DNA from: Aliiroseovarius zhejiangensis
GTDB taxonomy: Bacteria > Pseudomonadota > Alphaproteobacteria > Rhodobacterales > Rhodobacteraceae
Assembly: GCF_014656375.1 (NCBI RefSeq)
Contig: NZ_BNCH01000001.1
Location: 558,001-622,000, forward strand
Direction of reading: 5' to 3'
DNA: 64,000 nucleotides
A model generated the notes under the pieces. That model searched no databases, had not been told where the DNA came from, and saw only the letters and a list, made by a program, of their open reading frames with translations. The translations under genes and the position numbers were made by a program. This document shows, in pieces, positions 15,479-22,306 of this stretch; position 1 is the first letter of the stretch; the number at the start of each line of letters is the position of its first letter.

Positions 15479-16192
15479 CTATGCTTCGTTGGTTGAAACC
15501 GCACCACTCGTAACGGATGCAAGATCGGCTGTGCCCTGCCAGCCTTTCGGCCCCCGGAAGCCCAGCAGGCGTGACTTGGACACGCGCGTGATGTTCACGC
15601 TGTCGGACTGGTTGCCGCCGAGGATGTGGTAGGTCGATGTATCTTCACCGACGAGGAAGCCCACATGACCATTCACGCTCTTGGTCGGGTGAGTGCGCCA
15701 GAACACGGCGATGGCACCGTACGCCTTTTCGACCTCGGACCCGTATTGAAGCCACGCCCGCGCGCCCAACCGGTTGTGGTTTTGTGGCTCATACGGCGCG
15801 CCAATGGCCATGCAATGCGCCACGAACAGCCCGCACCACGGCACATCGTCGCCCGGATACCACTGATCGAGGTCGCGCGCCCATTGCATGATTTCAGGGT
15901 TGTTGGTCGGGCCGGGCACCTCGCGCAGTCCGATGTGACTTTGTGCCTCGGCAATCCATGCCGGGACACCCGCGCCAACCACCGGCGCGGGTTTGCGCTC
16001 GGCTTTCGGCGAAAACAGCCGCGTCAGGGTGATCGGACCCACGAAGTCGCGCGGGGCAAGACCGTGCTGGCGCTTGAACGCGATCACGGCCCTGTTGGTC
16101 ATTGGGCCGGTCAGACCATCCAAAAAACCGGTGTAGTATTCAAGCTCTTTGAGCCGCGTTTGAACAGCCCGTGTGAGTTCTTCACAGTTCAT
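15479..16192 (-). CDS. Endolysin: peptidoglycan-binding domain plus TIGR02594-type Cys peptidase domain
   Basis: 237 residues. Residues about 1-60 form a peptidoglycan-binding type 1 domain (LKELEYYTGFLDGLTGPMTN then AVIAFKRQHGL). From about residue 85 a CHAP/NlpC-like hydrolase of the TIGR02594 type follows (IGLREVPGPTNNPEIMQWA; DDVPWCGLFVAHCM with the catalytic Cys; GHVGFLVGED with the His). The start at 16192 (MNCEELTRAVQTRL) is preferred over a longer shadow frame and overlaps the upstream Mor-like gene by 4 bases. It degrades the murein at lysis. Confidence 0.85.
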   Translation of the reverse strand: MNCEELTRAVQTRLKELEYYTGFLDGLTGPMTNRAVIAFKRQHGLAPRDFVGPITLTRLFSPKAERKPAPVVGAGVPAWIAEAQSHIGLREVPGPTNNPEIMQWARDLDQWYPGDDVPWCGLFVAHCMAIGAPYEPQNHNRLGARAWLQYGSEVEKAYGAIAVFWRTHPTKSVNGHVGFLVGEDTSTYHILGGNQSDSVNITRVSKSRLLGFRGPKGWQGTADLASVTSGAVSTNEA

Positions 16193-16587
16193 TGCCTTGA
16201 TCCTTTCCTTGAAACGCGCCGTCCGTCGATCAGCTCGCGAACGCGGGCCTCGGATATGCCCAACTCGGCGGCGATGGTTTGCGGGGTTGCGCCACGGCTG
16301 AACATCTGAACAACGCGCTTGTTGCGCATGTCGCGCCCCCAATAGCGGACGTTGGACGGCTGCAAGATCATCCCGCCAAAGCTGCGCACCATCCGCTGGG
16401 CGTCAGACCAGCCCAAGCGGGCCACTAGCCAGTGATTGGGCGACAGCCGCTTGGGCACGTGAAAGCACTTGCGCCATGGCCGATTGCCCGCCGCAGGAAG
16501 CGTCCCGATGAAAATCAGGGCGCGGTCTTCCCCCAGAACATCGGCAATCTGGTCAAACACGCTATCGCCCTCGTCGTCCGCCATCAT
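16189..16587 (-). CDS. Mor-like transcription regulator (probable late-gene activator)
   Basis: 132 residues. The N-terminal half (FDQIADVLGEDRALIFIGTL, then RKCFHVPKRL) resembles the dimerisation domain of Mu Mor/C activators. The C-terminal half holds a helix-turn-helix (RNKRVVQMFSRGATPQTIAA, then ELGISEARVRELI) and a basic tail. Lying directly upstream of lysis, packaging and structural genes, it is well placed to activate late transcription. Assignment to the Mor family is by pattern only; a generic HTH regulator is the alternative. Confidence 0.6.
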   Translation of the reverse strand: MMADDEGDSVFDQIADVLGEDRALIFIGTLPAAGNRPWRKCFHVPKRLSPNHWLVARLGWSDAQRMVRSFGGMILQPSNVRYWGRDMRNKRVVQMFSRGATPQTIAAELGISEARVRELIDGRRVSRKGSRQ

Positions 16588-17255
16588 GTTTCGGTCGCCT
16601 CCTCGAGGTCGTCACACACAACGGAAATGCTGGCCACCAGCGACAGAAGCCGGTTGCGCTCGCTCTCGGTCATGTGGGGCACTACAGATCGCCAGGCGCG
16701 CAGCCGCTCGATCGCGCGGGTGGTGTCCTGGATGAAGGCCTTGCACTCGCGCGCTTTGGCCGGATCGCGCCCGTCCAGACTGGACGGACGGCGCTTGCGT
16801 CCGATGTCTGCCAGTTGGGTAATCGTCGCGGGTCGGTCGGCTTCGGTCTTGTCTTCAAAAACCTGTTCGGGAACACGCGCGACGCGAACCGCCTGCACCT
16901 GCTGATCCTTGGATATGCCCGCCTCGCGGGCGGCTTGGGCGCGGCTAGTGGTAGGGGCGTCCCCACCAGTAGAATTGCCGTGGTGATTTGCGGCAGGCTC
17001 GATGTTCTGCAAAACCTCACCCATGCGCCGAATCGCCCGGTTGCGAATGCGCCGGGCATAGGCCTCGAGTTCTTCGTCCTGCGCCTGCTTCGCATAGCTG
17101 GCCAACGCCTGCGCCTTGTCCGACCAGTCCTTGCATTCGTCGACGTTCTGACAGGTGGCCAGCGCCGTCTTCGCGGCGGCATAGGTCGCGGGAAGGCGCG
17201 CCTGGTCGATGCTGCCGGGAATTTCGCTGATTTCGGTGCTGGGCTGGTTGGTCAT
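16584..17255 (-). CDS. Hypothetical phage protein with charged helical N-terminus
   Basis: 223 residues starting MTNQPSTEISEIPGSIDQAR. The segment CQNVDECKDWSDKAQALASY, followed by AKQAQDEELEAYARRIRNRA, is a conserved helical block seen in phage and ParB-neighbour proteins; next come AAREAGISKDQQVQAVRVAR (possible HTH) and a basic RKRRPSSLDGRD. The C-terminal 40 residues are helical. Possibly DNA-associated, but no activity is claimed. Its start lies 4 bases inside the preceding gene, as throughout this operon. Confidence 0.6.
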   Translation of the reverse strand: MTNQPSTEISEIPGSIDQARLPATYAAAKTALATCQNVDECKDWSDKAQALASYAKQAQDEELEAYARRIRNRAIRRMGEVLQNIEPAANHHGNSTGGDAPTTSRAQAAREAGISKDQQVQAVRVARVPEQVFEDKTEADRPATITQLADIGRKRRPSSLDGRDPAKARECKAFIQDTTRAIERLRAWRSVVPHMTESERNRLLSLVASISVVCDDLEEATET

Positions 17256-17509
17256 GTCAGCCACCATTGCGCCCACCACCAGATGCAGCCCGCGAGGTTC
17301 AAGAGCGACAGCGCCAAAAGGGACCATTCGGGTCGCCAATATCGGCGGCGCGATCCCGCGCTCTTGCGATCCCGCACATCCAGTTCCTGTTCTGCCAGGA
17401 ACGTAATCAGGCGCACGTGTTCGGCGGGCATCACCACCGGGCCAAATTTGGCATAGAGGCGCGCCTGCTTGATCAACTCTCGCGGGTCTATGGTTTTGGT
17501 GTCACTCAT
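17252..17509 (-). CDS. Small protein with C-terminal membrane anchor
   Basis: 85 residues: a soluble N-terminal helical part (MSDTKTIDPRELIKQARLYA), a basic linker (RDRKSAGSRRRYWRPE) and one Trp-rich hydrophobic helix at the C-terminus (LLALSLLNLAGCIWWWAQWW). This suggests a tail-anchored inner-membrane protein. Function is not recognised. It overlaps both neighbours by 4 bases. Confidence 0.55.
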   Translation of the reverse strand: MSDTKTIDPRELIKQARLYAKFGPVVMPAEHVRLITFLAEQELDVRDRKSAGSRRRYWRPEWSLLALSLLNLAGCIWWWAQWWLT

Positions 17510-17895
17510 ACCTCAACCACCTCGACACCCTGTGCCGCCGCGACGCCGCGCCGAACCTCGTAATCCCGCGTGGGCTTGCCTTTGGCGTCTTCGAACACCC
17601 GCAACCCGGTGTCGGCGTCCACATAGGAAAAATCGACCGTCAGGCGCATCTGGCGCCCCGTGCGGCTTTTCACCGGGCCGCACTGCCCTTCCAGCATGAT
17701 CGGCACTTGCAGTTTCAGATCGCGGATCTTGCCCGCCTTCGCCAACACGCGCAGCTCGCAATAGCGGCGCGCCTCGCGGTCGCTGTCAAACGTGATCCCG
17801 TCGACCGTGGTGCGTCGGGCGCCGTATTTGTTCTTGCTGGGCACAGAGGCCAGCTCCTGCTGAACCTGGGCGGCTGTCATGCGGTGCACGGTCAT
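17506..17895 (-). CDS. DUF1064 family protein (predicted PD-(D/E)XK-type nuclease)
   Basis: 129 residues. SKNKYGARRTTVDGITFDSD, followed by REARRYCELRVLAKAG, is the hallmark of the DUF1064 phage family; LTVDFSYVDADTGLRVFEDAKGK supplies the D...E-x-K nuclease-like core (D about 93, E about 107, K about 110). Family members sit in phage replication regions and are thought to be Holliday-junction-type or single-strand nucleases. It lies between the regulator and replication genes, as expected. Confidence 0.78.
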   Translation of the reverse strand: MTVHRMTAAQVQQELASVPSKNKYGARRTTVDGITFDSDREARRYCELRVLAKAGKIRDLKLQVPIMLEGQCGPVKSRTGRQMRLTVDFSYVDADTGLRVFEDAKGKPTRDYEVRRGVAAAQGVEVVEV

Positions 17896-18110
17896 TTGCC
17901 ACCCCCTGACCGCCCAGCGCGCAGCGCGGCAAGCTCAAGGGCCAAGCGTTCATGCAGGGCATCACGGGTGCGAACACGCAGGGCGGTGACGCCCGGTTCG
18001 CCCTCGTGGTCTCGGGTGCGCTTCACAAGCGCCTCATGGCGGCGCTGGGCGTCGACCACGTGGGGCGCCAGGTGCGGGTGCGGAAGGGTGACAGCTTTTG
18101 TCATGGTCAC
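17892..18110 (-). CDS. Hypothetical small phage protein
   Basis: 72 residues, His/Arg/Leu-rich (MTMTKAVTLPHPHLAPHVVD...), mostly helical with a Gly-rich end. No domain recognised. Overlaps of 4 bases with the DUF1064 gene and the GapR-like gene support it as a real coupled gene. Confidence 0.45.
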   Translation of the reverse strand: MTMTKAVTLPHPHLAPHVVDAQRRHEALVKRTRDHEGEPGVTALRVRTRDALHERLALELAALRAGRSGGGK

Positions 18111-18349
18111 ATGCCCAGCGCGGTTTTGTACACATCCAGCACCGCCTCTTCCTCGGCGATGTCGTCGGGCGTCCGTTTGCGCAGGGCGATCAGCTTGTTG
18201 ATCGTTTTCACGCAGTAGCCGCGCCCCTTGGCTTCGGCCATGACCTCTTTGCGCTGTTCGGCGATGTCCGACTTTTCCTGATCAAGGCGCTCTGCGCGTT
18301 CGATGAACTGGCGAAGCTCGGCGGCGGTTACTCGGTCGATATCAGACAT
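18107..18349 (-). CDS. GapR-like (DUF2312) nucleoid-associated protein, phage copy
   Basis: 80 residues, the usual length of alphaproteobacterial GapR. The translation shows the family pattern: LRQFIERAERLDQEKSDIAE, VMAEAKGRGYCVKTINKLIA and the C-terminal EEEAVLDVYKTALGM. GapR binds overtwisted AT-rich DNA ahead of replication forks and helps topoisomerases relax it. A phage-encoded copy next to the replication initiator and nuclease suggests a role in phage DNA replication or competition with host GapR. Confidence 0.85.
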   Translation of the reverse strand: MSDIDRVTAAELRQFIERAERLDQEKSDIAEQRKEVMAEAKGRGYCVKTINKLIALRKRTPDDIAEEEAVLDVYKTALGM

Positions 18350-18528
18350 CAGGCGTGTTCCTCGCTGTGGGCGCTGGGCGCGGTGGTTTGCAGAATTGTG
18401 ACATGGCGGTCGGGATAGGCGCGGTGAATGCGGTCCTCGGCGTCCGGCTCGTTGGCAGCGCGAACGATGTGCTTTCGGATACCGTCGCCACGCAAGGCGA
18501 ACAGGACTTCGTATTTCGGCAGGCTCAT
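18349..18528 (-). CDS. Hypothetical small phage protein
   Basis: 59 residues starting MSLPKYEVLFALRGDGIRKH. Beta-rich N-terminal half with an acidic/His C-terminus (HSEEHA). The start at 18528 overlaps the preceding gene by 4 bases; its last base is shared with the start of the GapR-like gene. No function recognised. Confidence 0.45.
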   Translation of the reverse strand: MSLPKYEVLFALRGDGIRKHIVRAANEPDAEDRIHRAYPDRHVTILQTTAPSAHSEEHA

Positions 18529-18806
18529 TTGGATTTCCCTCTCTGGATGGATTGGCCCGCGAATTTCAGGGCGCGGGCAATATCGGCGGCAACGCAATCG
18601 GTCGCACCACGCTGAAACTGGACCGCATAGGCCCCGGTGATTTCGTCAAGGCCGTGCAGGTGCAGCCGCTTGGCCACCTGCGTTGCGGCCCCCCGGCGCG
18701 TCATGGGCGCGTGAATGACGCAATCACCAGCGGCCACATCGACCGTGACCAGAACATCGCCAAACCGCTGTCCATGCGTTTCAGGGTTTGCGTGAATGTC
18801 CGACAT
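18525..18806 (-). CDS. Hypothetical phage protein
   Basis: 93 residues starting MSDIHANPETHGQRFGDVLV. The segment VHAP-like GDCVIHAPMTRRGAATQVAK with ITGAYAVQFQRG suggests a small alpha/beta fold. Not recognised. It begins at the last base of the replication gene and overlaps the next gene by 4 bases. Confidence 0.45.
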   Translation of the reverse strand: MSDIHANPETHGQRFGDVLVTVDVAAGDCVIHAPMTRRGAATQVAKRLHLHGLDEITGAYAVQFQRGATDCVAADIARALKFAGQSIQRGKSK

Positions 18807-19657
18807 CACAGCACCCCCGCGGCTTTGCACTCGGCCTCGGTGACAAGCCCGCGGCGGATCAGGTCGCGCGCTTTGGCGGCTGACGTGGTGGTGGCCACCC
18901 AGGGCATCCGGGCTTTGATCGCCTCGGCGAGCTTCGCCAGAACGTCATCCTCGGTTGCGGCGGGCTTCGGCGCGCTGTGGCGCTTCCACCGCTCGTCGCG
19001 CAACCAGTTCTCGGAATAGGCGAGGTATTGCGGCTTGTTGCCCTTCTGCTCGTCGGCATAGGCGCGGGCAGCAGCCAAGATGTGGTCGGGATCCGCACCA
19101 CCATCCAGCGCGGCTTTCATCGCATCTTCGGTCGCTTCCGGGTCGCCGCCCCGCGGATAGATCGCCATGAAGCGATCAAGGAAATTCTGAAAATCAAAAC
19201 CTGTGTGTGTGGCGCCCTGCGACACACAAGGTTCCTTTACTGGTTCCTTTACTGGTTCTTCCTTTATGGAAACTCCACCTGAGTGGAGATAGGTTTGGCC
19301 AGAAAGTGGAGTTAGGTTTGGCTGAAAAGTGGAGTTAGGGCTATCTCCATTCAGTGGAGTTAGGTCTTGTGTCAAATCCTCGTCGCACCCCAAGATGTAG
19401 TGGGTCGGGCCGCGCTTCTTCTTCGCCTTGTCATAGGTTTTTTCGCGCAGGATCAGCCGCTTTTCTTCCAGCGCGGCCAAAGCATTGTTCAGGCCACCAT
19501 TGGACAGGCCGGTCTTGTCGCGCAGATACGCCTGCTTCGGAAAACAGCCTTGCGACGGGTTGTGGCAGTCGCACAGATGGAACAGCACACGAAACTCTCC
19601 ATGCGTCAGACGTGCAGGCTCGATCCCGGCCAACCAATGTGTTGCCTTGTGGCTCAT
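18806..19657 (-). CDS. Phage replication initiator, lambda O-like (winged helix plus C-terminal helical domain)
   Basis: 283 residues starting MSHKATHWLAGIEPARLTHG. Residues about 10-90 form a winged-helix domain (GEFRVLFHLCDCHNPSQGCF; YLRDKTGLSNGGLNNALAAL). A Thr/Pro/Ser-rich linker (about 100-145) is encoded by the iteron repeats, and the C-terminal part has FDFQNFLDRFMAIYPRGGDP and YLAYSENWLRDERW, typical of O- or DnaD-like replication proteins that hand the helicase to the origin. Its ATG overlaps the previous stop. As in lambda O, the likely origin lies inside the gene. Confidence 0.75.
   Translation of the reverse strand: MSHKATHWLAGIEPARLTHGEFRVLFHLCDCHNPSQGCFPKQAYLRDKTGLSNGGLNNALAALEEKRLILREKTYDKAKKKRGPTHYILGCDEDLTQDLTPLNGDSPNSTFQPNLTPLSGQTYLHSGGVSIKEEPVKEPVKEPCVSQGATHTGFDFQNFLDRFMAIYPRGGDPEATEDAMKAALDGGADPDHILAAARAYADEQKGNKPQYLAYSENWLRDERWKRHSAPKPAATEDDVLAKLAEAIKARMPWVATTTSAAKARDLIRRGLVTEAECKAAGVL
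19230..19266. repeat. Tandem 12-bp repeat beside the iterons (possible unwinding element)
   Basis: GGTTCCTTTACT occurs twice in tandem (19230-19241, 19242-19253), followed by a degenerate third unit. In the gene it encodes the repeated KEPVKEPVKEP-type peptide. It is richer in A/T than its surroundings and lies about 15-50 bases from the first iteron, which is the layout of an origin unwinding region next to initiator sites. Confidence 0.5.
19282..19364. repeat. Four iterons within the replication initiator gene (putative phage origin)
   Basis: AGTGGAGATAGG at 19282 and AGTGGAGTTAGG at 19305, 19328 and 19353 are directly repeated at spacings of 23, 23 and 25 bases. Inverted partial copies (ACTCCACC at 19272; CTATCTCCAT at 19341) flank them. 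The spacing places the sites on about the same helix face. Four iterons inside the O gene is the arrangement of the lambda origin. Confidence 0.7.
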
Positions 19658-19923
19658 ACCTGCCCCCGTTCGTTGTTGGTTGCCCCTGCACCGATCGCCA
19701 GCGGCGGCGCGATGCTCTCGGTCGGGGTGGGACCGTCCTTTTGACGCAATGCGGTATAACCACGCGGCAGGTTGCAGCCTGCATTCGCGCCCGGACCCCG
19801 TTGCGCCCTTGTTGTGACCACTCCGCAGGAATACGGGTGTGGAGGAAGTGTCCGGCCATGAAACACCCGGTCGAAAGACCGGCTGCGACATTCTTGTGAT
19901 ATTGTTGCGGTAGGATAGGTCAT
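19654..19923 (-). CDS. Hypothetical phage protein upstream of the replication gene
   Basis: 89 residues starting MTYPTATISQECRSRSFDRV. It has a His/Pro/Cys-containing middle (GRTLPPHPYSCGVVTTRAQR) and a low-complexity Ala/Gly/Asn end. No domain recognised. ATGA overlaps with both neighbours are the main support. Confidence 0.4.
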   Translation of the reverse strand: MTYPTATISQECRSRSFDRVFHGRTLPPHPYSCGVVTTRAQRGPGANAGCNLPRGYTALRQKDGPTPTESIAPPLAIGAGATNNERGQV

Positions 19924-20234
19924 TGGGCGCGCCTCCGAACGGCGACGATCACAGCCCAAACCAGCACATAGCCCGCCAACCCCAGCGACAGGTCTTTCAC
20001 CGTGTCCGCGATGGCGGCGCGGGTGAACCCGGCGCTGCTCAGGTCGGCAAAAACTTCTTTCCCGATCCACGCGCCCAGCGCGACCAGAGCCAGCTTGAAC
20101 AGGGCGGGAAATCGCCAGACCAGCCCGGCACAGATCACGCCCAGCGCGAAATGACTGATGTCGGTGGTCAGGGTGGCATACCAGTCGCCGGAGGCGGCGT
20201 CAGACGTGCCGAGGATGTCGAGAACATCAATCAT
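19920..20234 (-). CDS. Phage integral membrane protein
   Basis: 104 residues with three predicted membrane segments (about 27-43, 45-62, 84-98) and a basic C-terminal end (VRRRAQ). Its size and topology resemble a holin, but it lies in the early region far from the endolysin, so a superinfection-exclusion or other membrane role is as likely. Confidence 0.5.
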   Translation of the reverse strand: MIDVLDILGTSDAASGDWYATLTTDISHFALGVICAGLVWRFPALFKLALVALGAWIGKEVFADLSSAGFTRAAIADTVKDLSLGLAGYVLVWAVIVAVRRRAQ

Positions 20235-20745
20235 CGGCCAACCCCATCAGAACCTTGATCACGTGCTTCTGGGTGGCCACGGGCAGTTCGGCCAGGATCA
20301 CCACGAAAAACAACGGCCAGACATCGCGGGCCTTGGGTGTGGTGATTTCATGCAGCCAGCGGCGCACGGTTTCTTCGTCCTTGCCCAGATACCGCGCGAC
20401 CGCCTTGGCCTGCGCAGACTGGATGTGAACAGGGTTGAAGCGATAGACGACCGCGCGCAGCACGTCCGCGAACTCGGCCCCGTCCAGGACGGACGCAACG
20501 AGCGTTTCCGCAGATGTGCGGCGCACCTCGGCGCTATCGTCAGGGCATGACGTATCTTGCACCGCACCATCACCTAGATCAGAGCATGCTTTCAGGTCTG
20601 AAAAGGGGACAGAAACCCGCATTCGAACGCCGCCCCGATCCCCTTTCAACTCAAGGATGGCGCGCGTGGGATCGTGGGGATCTTCTGTTATCCCTGCGAT
20701 ATTGGTGCGCGGGAACCTCAGGTCGCTTAGGTTTTTCTCACTCAT
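20227..20745 (-). CDS. Hypothetical early phage protein, possible DNA-binding
   Basis: 172 residues. The N-terminal half is beta-rich (TNIAGITEDPHDPTRAILEL). The C-terminal half contains a helix-turn-helix-like stretch (AQAKAVARYLGKDEETVRRW) and then a hydrophobic helix. This could be a CII-like or replication-linked regulator; identity is not established. It starts 4 bases inside the Cro-like gene. Confidence 0.5.
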   Translation of the reverse strand: MSEKNLSDLRFPRTNIAGITEDPHDPTRAILELKGDRGGVRMRVSVPFSDLKACSDLGDGAVQDTSCPDDSAEVRRTSAETLVASVLDGAEFADVLRAVVYRFNPVHIQSAQAKAVARYLGKDEETVRRWLHEITTPKARDVWPLFFVVILAELPVATQKHVIKVLMGLADD

Positions 20746-20948
20746 GCAGCCCCCTTGGCGCGGCGAGCGGCCATGAAATCGCGCAAGTTCTTCTCGGTGC
20801 GCCCTGTGATCGTTCGCCCTGCCTTCAGGCGCGACACGACCTCGGAATTGCCGGTGGCAACCTTCCCGAAGTAGCTGTCGCTCATTCCTGTGTCGCTGAG
20901 AAAATCGTCAATTTCTTCGACCAGGCTTTGATGGATGTCGAGTGTCAT
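20742..20948 (-). CDS. Cro-like early regulator
   Basis: 68 residues, the first gene of the leftward operon, divergent from the CI-like repressor. It contains IDDFLSDTGMSDSYFGKVAT and GNSEVVSRLKAGRTITGRTE, consistent with a small Cro/CI-type HTH fold, and ends in a basic helix. The region between it and the repressor holds three palindromes. Role assigned from size, fold pattern and position. Confidence 0.65.
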   Translation of the reverse strand: MTLDIHQSLVEEIDDFLSDTGMSDSYFGKVATGNSEVVSRLKAGRTITGRTEKNLRDFMAARRAKGAA

Positions 20949-20961
20949 ATGACATCCTTAC

Positions 20962-21029
20962 ATCCTCAAAAGAGGATATTGCAAGCGTCCTTTATTGAGG
21001 ACGTGCAAATTGTCCTCTCTTCTAGGACA
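20962..21029. promoter_or_regulatory. Immunity operators O1-O3 between Cro-like and CI-like genes
   Basis: Three related palindromes lie in the 89-base divergent region: ATCCTCAAAAGAGGAT (20962-20977), GTCCTTTATTGAGGAC (20987-21002) and TGTCCTCTCTTCTAGGACA (21011-21029). The shared half-site is (A/G)TCCT. The third overlaps the AGGA ribosome site of the repressor, suggesting autoregulation. Two more copies occur at 21744 and 21773. Confidence 0.7.
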
Positions 21030-21037
21030 TAAATCTC

Positions 21038-21334
21038 ATGAGCAATTCCGATTGGAGACAGCGGCTAGAGGAAGCGATCGCAGAATCTGGCAAGTCAATG
21101 CGATCCATTTCCATAGCATCTGGAAATGGCCCTGGTTATGTGCACTCGATAATTGTCGAGGGGAAAGATCCGACGATCAGCAATCTTATCGCTGTGTGCG
21201 ACACGATCCCAACCAGCATCATCTACATCCTTCATGGGCACGATGTTACACCCGAGGATGCCGAGATACTGGACCTGCTGCATCGCCACCCGGATAAACG
21301 CTCGGCAATCCAAAGCCTGATATCATCGAAGTGA
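21038..21334 (+). CDS. CI-like phage repressor, short form without peptidase domain
   Basis: 98 residues. It has an HTH_3 domain (WRQRLEEAIAESGKSMRSIS; GNGPGYVHSIIVEGKDPTIS) and a short helical C-terminus (TPEDAEILDLLHRHPDKRSA). There is no S24 autocleavage domain, so RecA-driven self-cleavage is not expected. It faces the Cro-like gene across O1-O3 and is followed after 1 base by a membrane-protein gene. It is the probable lysogeny repressor. Confidence 0.78.
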   Translation: MSNSDWRQRLEEAIAESGKSMRSISIASGNGPGYVHSIIVEGKDPTISNLIAVCDTIPTSIIYILHGHDVTPEDAEILDLLHRHPDKRSAIQSLISSK

Positions 21335-21335
21335 T

Positions 21336-21581
21336 ATGAGGGGCCTCAAAGAGGCGGCAATAAAGGCCGCAATCGTTCTCACCCCTTCCTACACGGCTGC
21401 TTACCTGACCGAACAAATGGTTTACGTTGTGCCGACCTTGGCAGCGGCGGGCTTCTTCGCGTCATCAATTGTTGTAGATGACCGTCCGACAACGCGTCAG
21501 GTTGACGAGGACGGCGAAGGTGGTGAAGAGGGCGACAGCTTGGAAGCCGACTTCATACCCTCTGATGGTGACGGGATCTGA
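21336..21581 (+). CDS. Small membrane protein coupled to the repressor
   Basis: 81 residues starting MRGLKEAAIKAAIVLTPSYT. One or two hydrophobic segments (about 8-22 and 29-48) are followed by a strongly acidic tail (DEDGEGGEEGDSLEADFIPS). It starts 1 base after the repressor stop, so it should be expressed in the lysogen. That makes a superinfection-exclusion role possible, but nothing in the sequence proves it. Confidence 0.5.
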   Translation: MRGLKEAAIKAAIVLTPSYTAAYLTEQMVYVVPTLAAAGFFASSIVVDDRPTTRQVDEDGEGGEEGDSLEADFIPSDGDGI

Positions 21582-21821
21582 CAGAGCGCGCGCGCTTGCC
21601 GTAGCAGTTCGCGCTTCTCAGCGGTGTTCAATCCACCCCAGCGTTGATGATAGTCAAATACGGTCACTTCAATTTGTTCTCTTAATGTTCTCGTTCCCGA
21701 ATAAATAGACCCGCTTCGATTCGCACAAGCGTAAACCCAAAATATCCTCTATTGCGGATATTTATATTGACTATCCTCTATTGCGGACATAACGTCACTC
21801 CAAGTCAGATGGAGTTTCACA
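21582..21821. other. Intergenic region before the rightward operon, with operators O4 and O5
   Basis: 240 bases without a convincing plus-strand gene. It contains two near-identical operator copies, ATCCTCTATTGCGGAT (21744-21759) and ATCCTCTATTGCGGAC (21773-21788), 29 bases apart, immediately before the first gene of the rightward operon; they match the half-sites of O1-O3. The AT-rich stretch 21660-21780 is the likely promoter. The minus strand carries an unexplained peptide-like frame at 21600-21720. Confidence 0.65.
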
Positions 21822-22013
21822 ATGTCCCATACCATTTCACAGCACCTCACGGCGCGGGCCAATGAGCGCCGCGCCCAGCGCATCAGCGGCATGCTGGCGC
21901 GGGTGACGGTCGCCATGGCCGGGGTTGCCCTGGCGTTGATTGCCGCAACCATCTGCGTGTGGATTGTCGAGGCGCTTGCCGTCGCCCATGTCACCTATGG
22001 GGGCGCACAATGA
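21822..22013 (+). CDS. Small membrane protein, first gene of rightward operon
   Basis: 63 residues: an N-terminal basic region (SQHLTARANERRAQRISGML) then one membrane helix (about residues 28-55). A GGAG site lies 7 bases upstream of the ATG. It is directly downstream of O4/O5 and overlaps the next gene by 4 bases. Function unknown. Confidence 0.5.
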   Translation: MSHTISQHLTARANERRAQRISGMLARVTVAMAGVALALIAATICVWIVEALAVAHVTYGGAQ

Positions 22014-22306
22014 CGCCGCGGCACCTGATCAAGTTCGACGAGGATCTGATGCTCGCGCGCGAACTTTACGACGATGTGAAGGGGCAACCACCCTTCCTGC
22101 GCCTGGCGCGGATGAAGCAACTGGCGGTGCAGACGGGCGGAGAATGGGATTTGCCGCACGACACGCCCGGTGTTTACGAGCCGATCATCTGTTCGTTCAA
22201 ACTGGCAGGCGTCCATGTGTTTGCCAAAGACCCGCGCGATCTGCCTGACGAATGGCTGAACGCCACGCAGGACGTGCTCAACCCCACCGACGAGGCAGCA
22301 TCATGA
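22010..22306 (+). CDS. Hypothetical phage protein
   Basis: 98 residues starting MTPRHLIKFDEDLMLARELY. Acidic, with LRLARMKQLAVQTGGEWDLP and a C-terminal helix. Not recognised. ATGA overlaps upstream and downstream support it as real. Confidence 0.5.
   Translation: MTPRHLIKFDEDLMLARELYDDVKGQPPFLRLARMKQLAVQTGGEWDLPHDTPGVYEPIICSFKLAGVHVFAKDPRDLPDEWLNATQDVLNPTDEAAS

Noticed and set aside
20993-21018. Similarity of ATTGAGGAC...TTGTCC in the prophage operators to 62223-62242 in the second element
   Set aside because: The match is short and the regulators are of different families (HTH versus RHH), so it is most likely coincidence.
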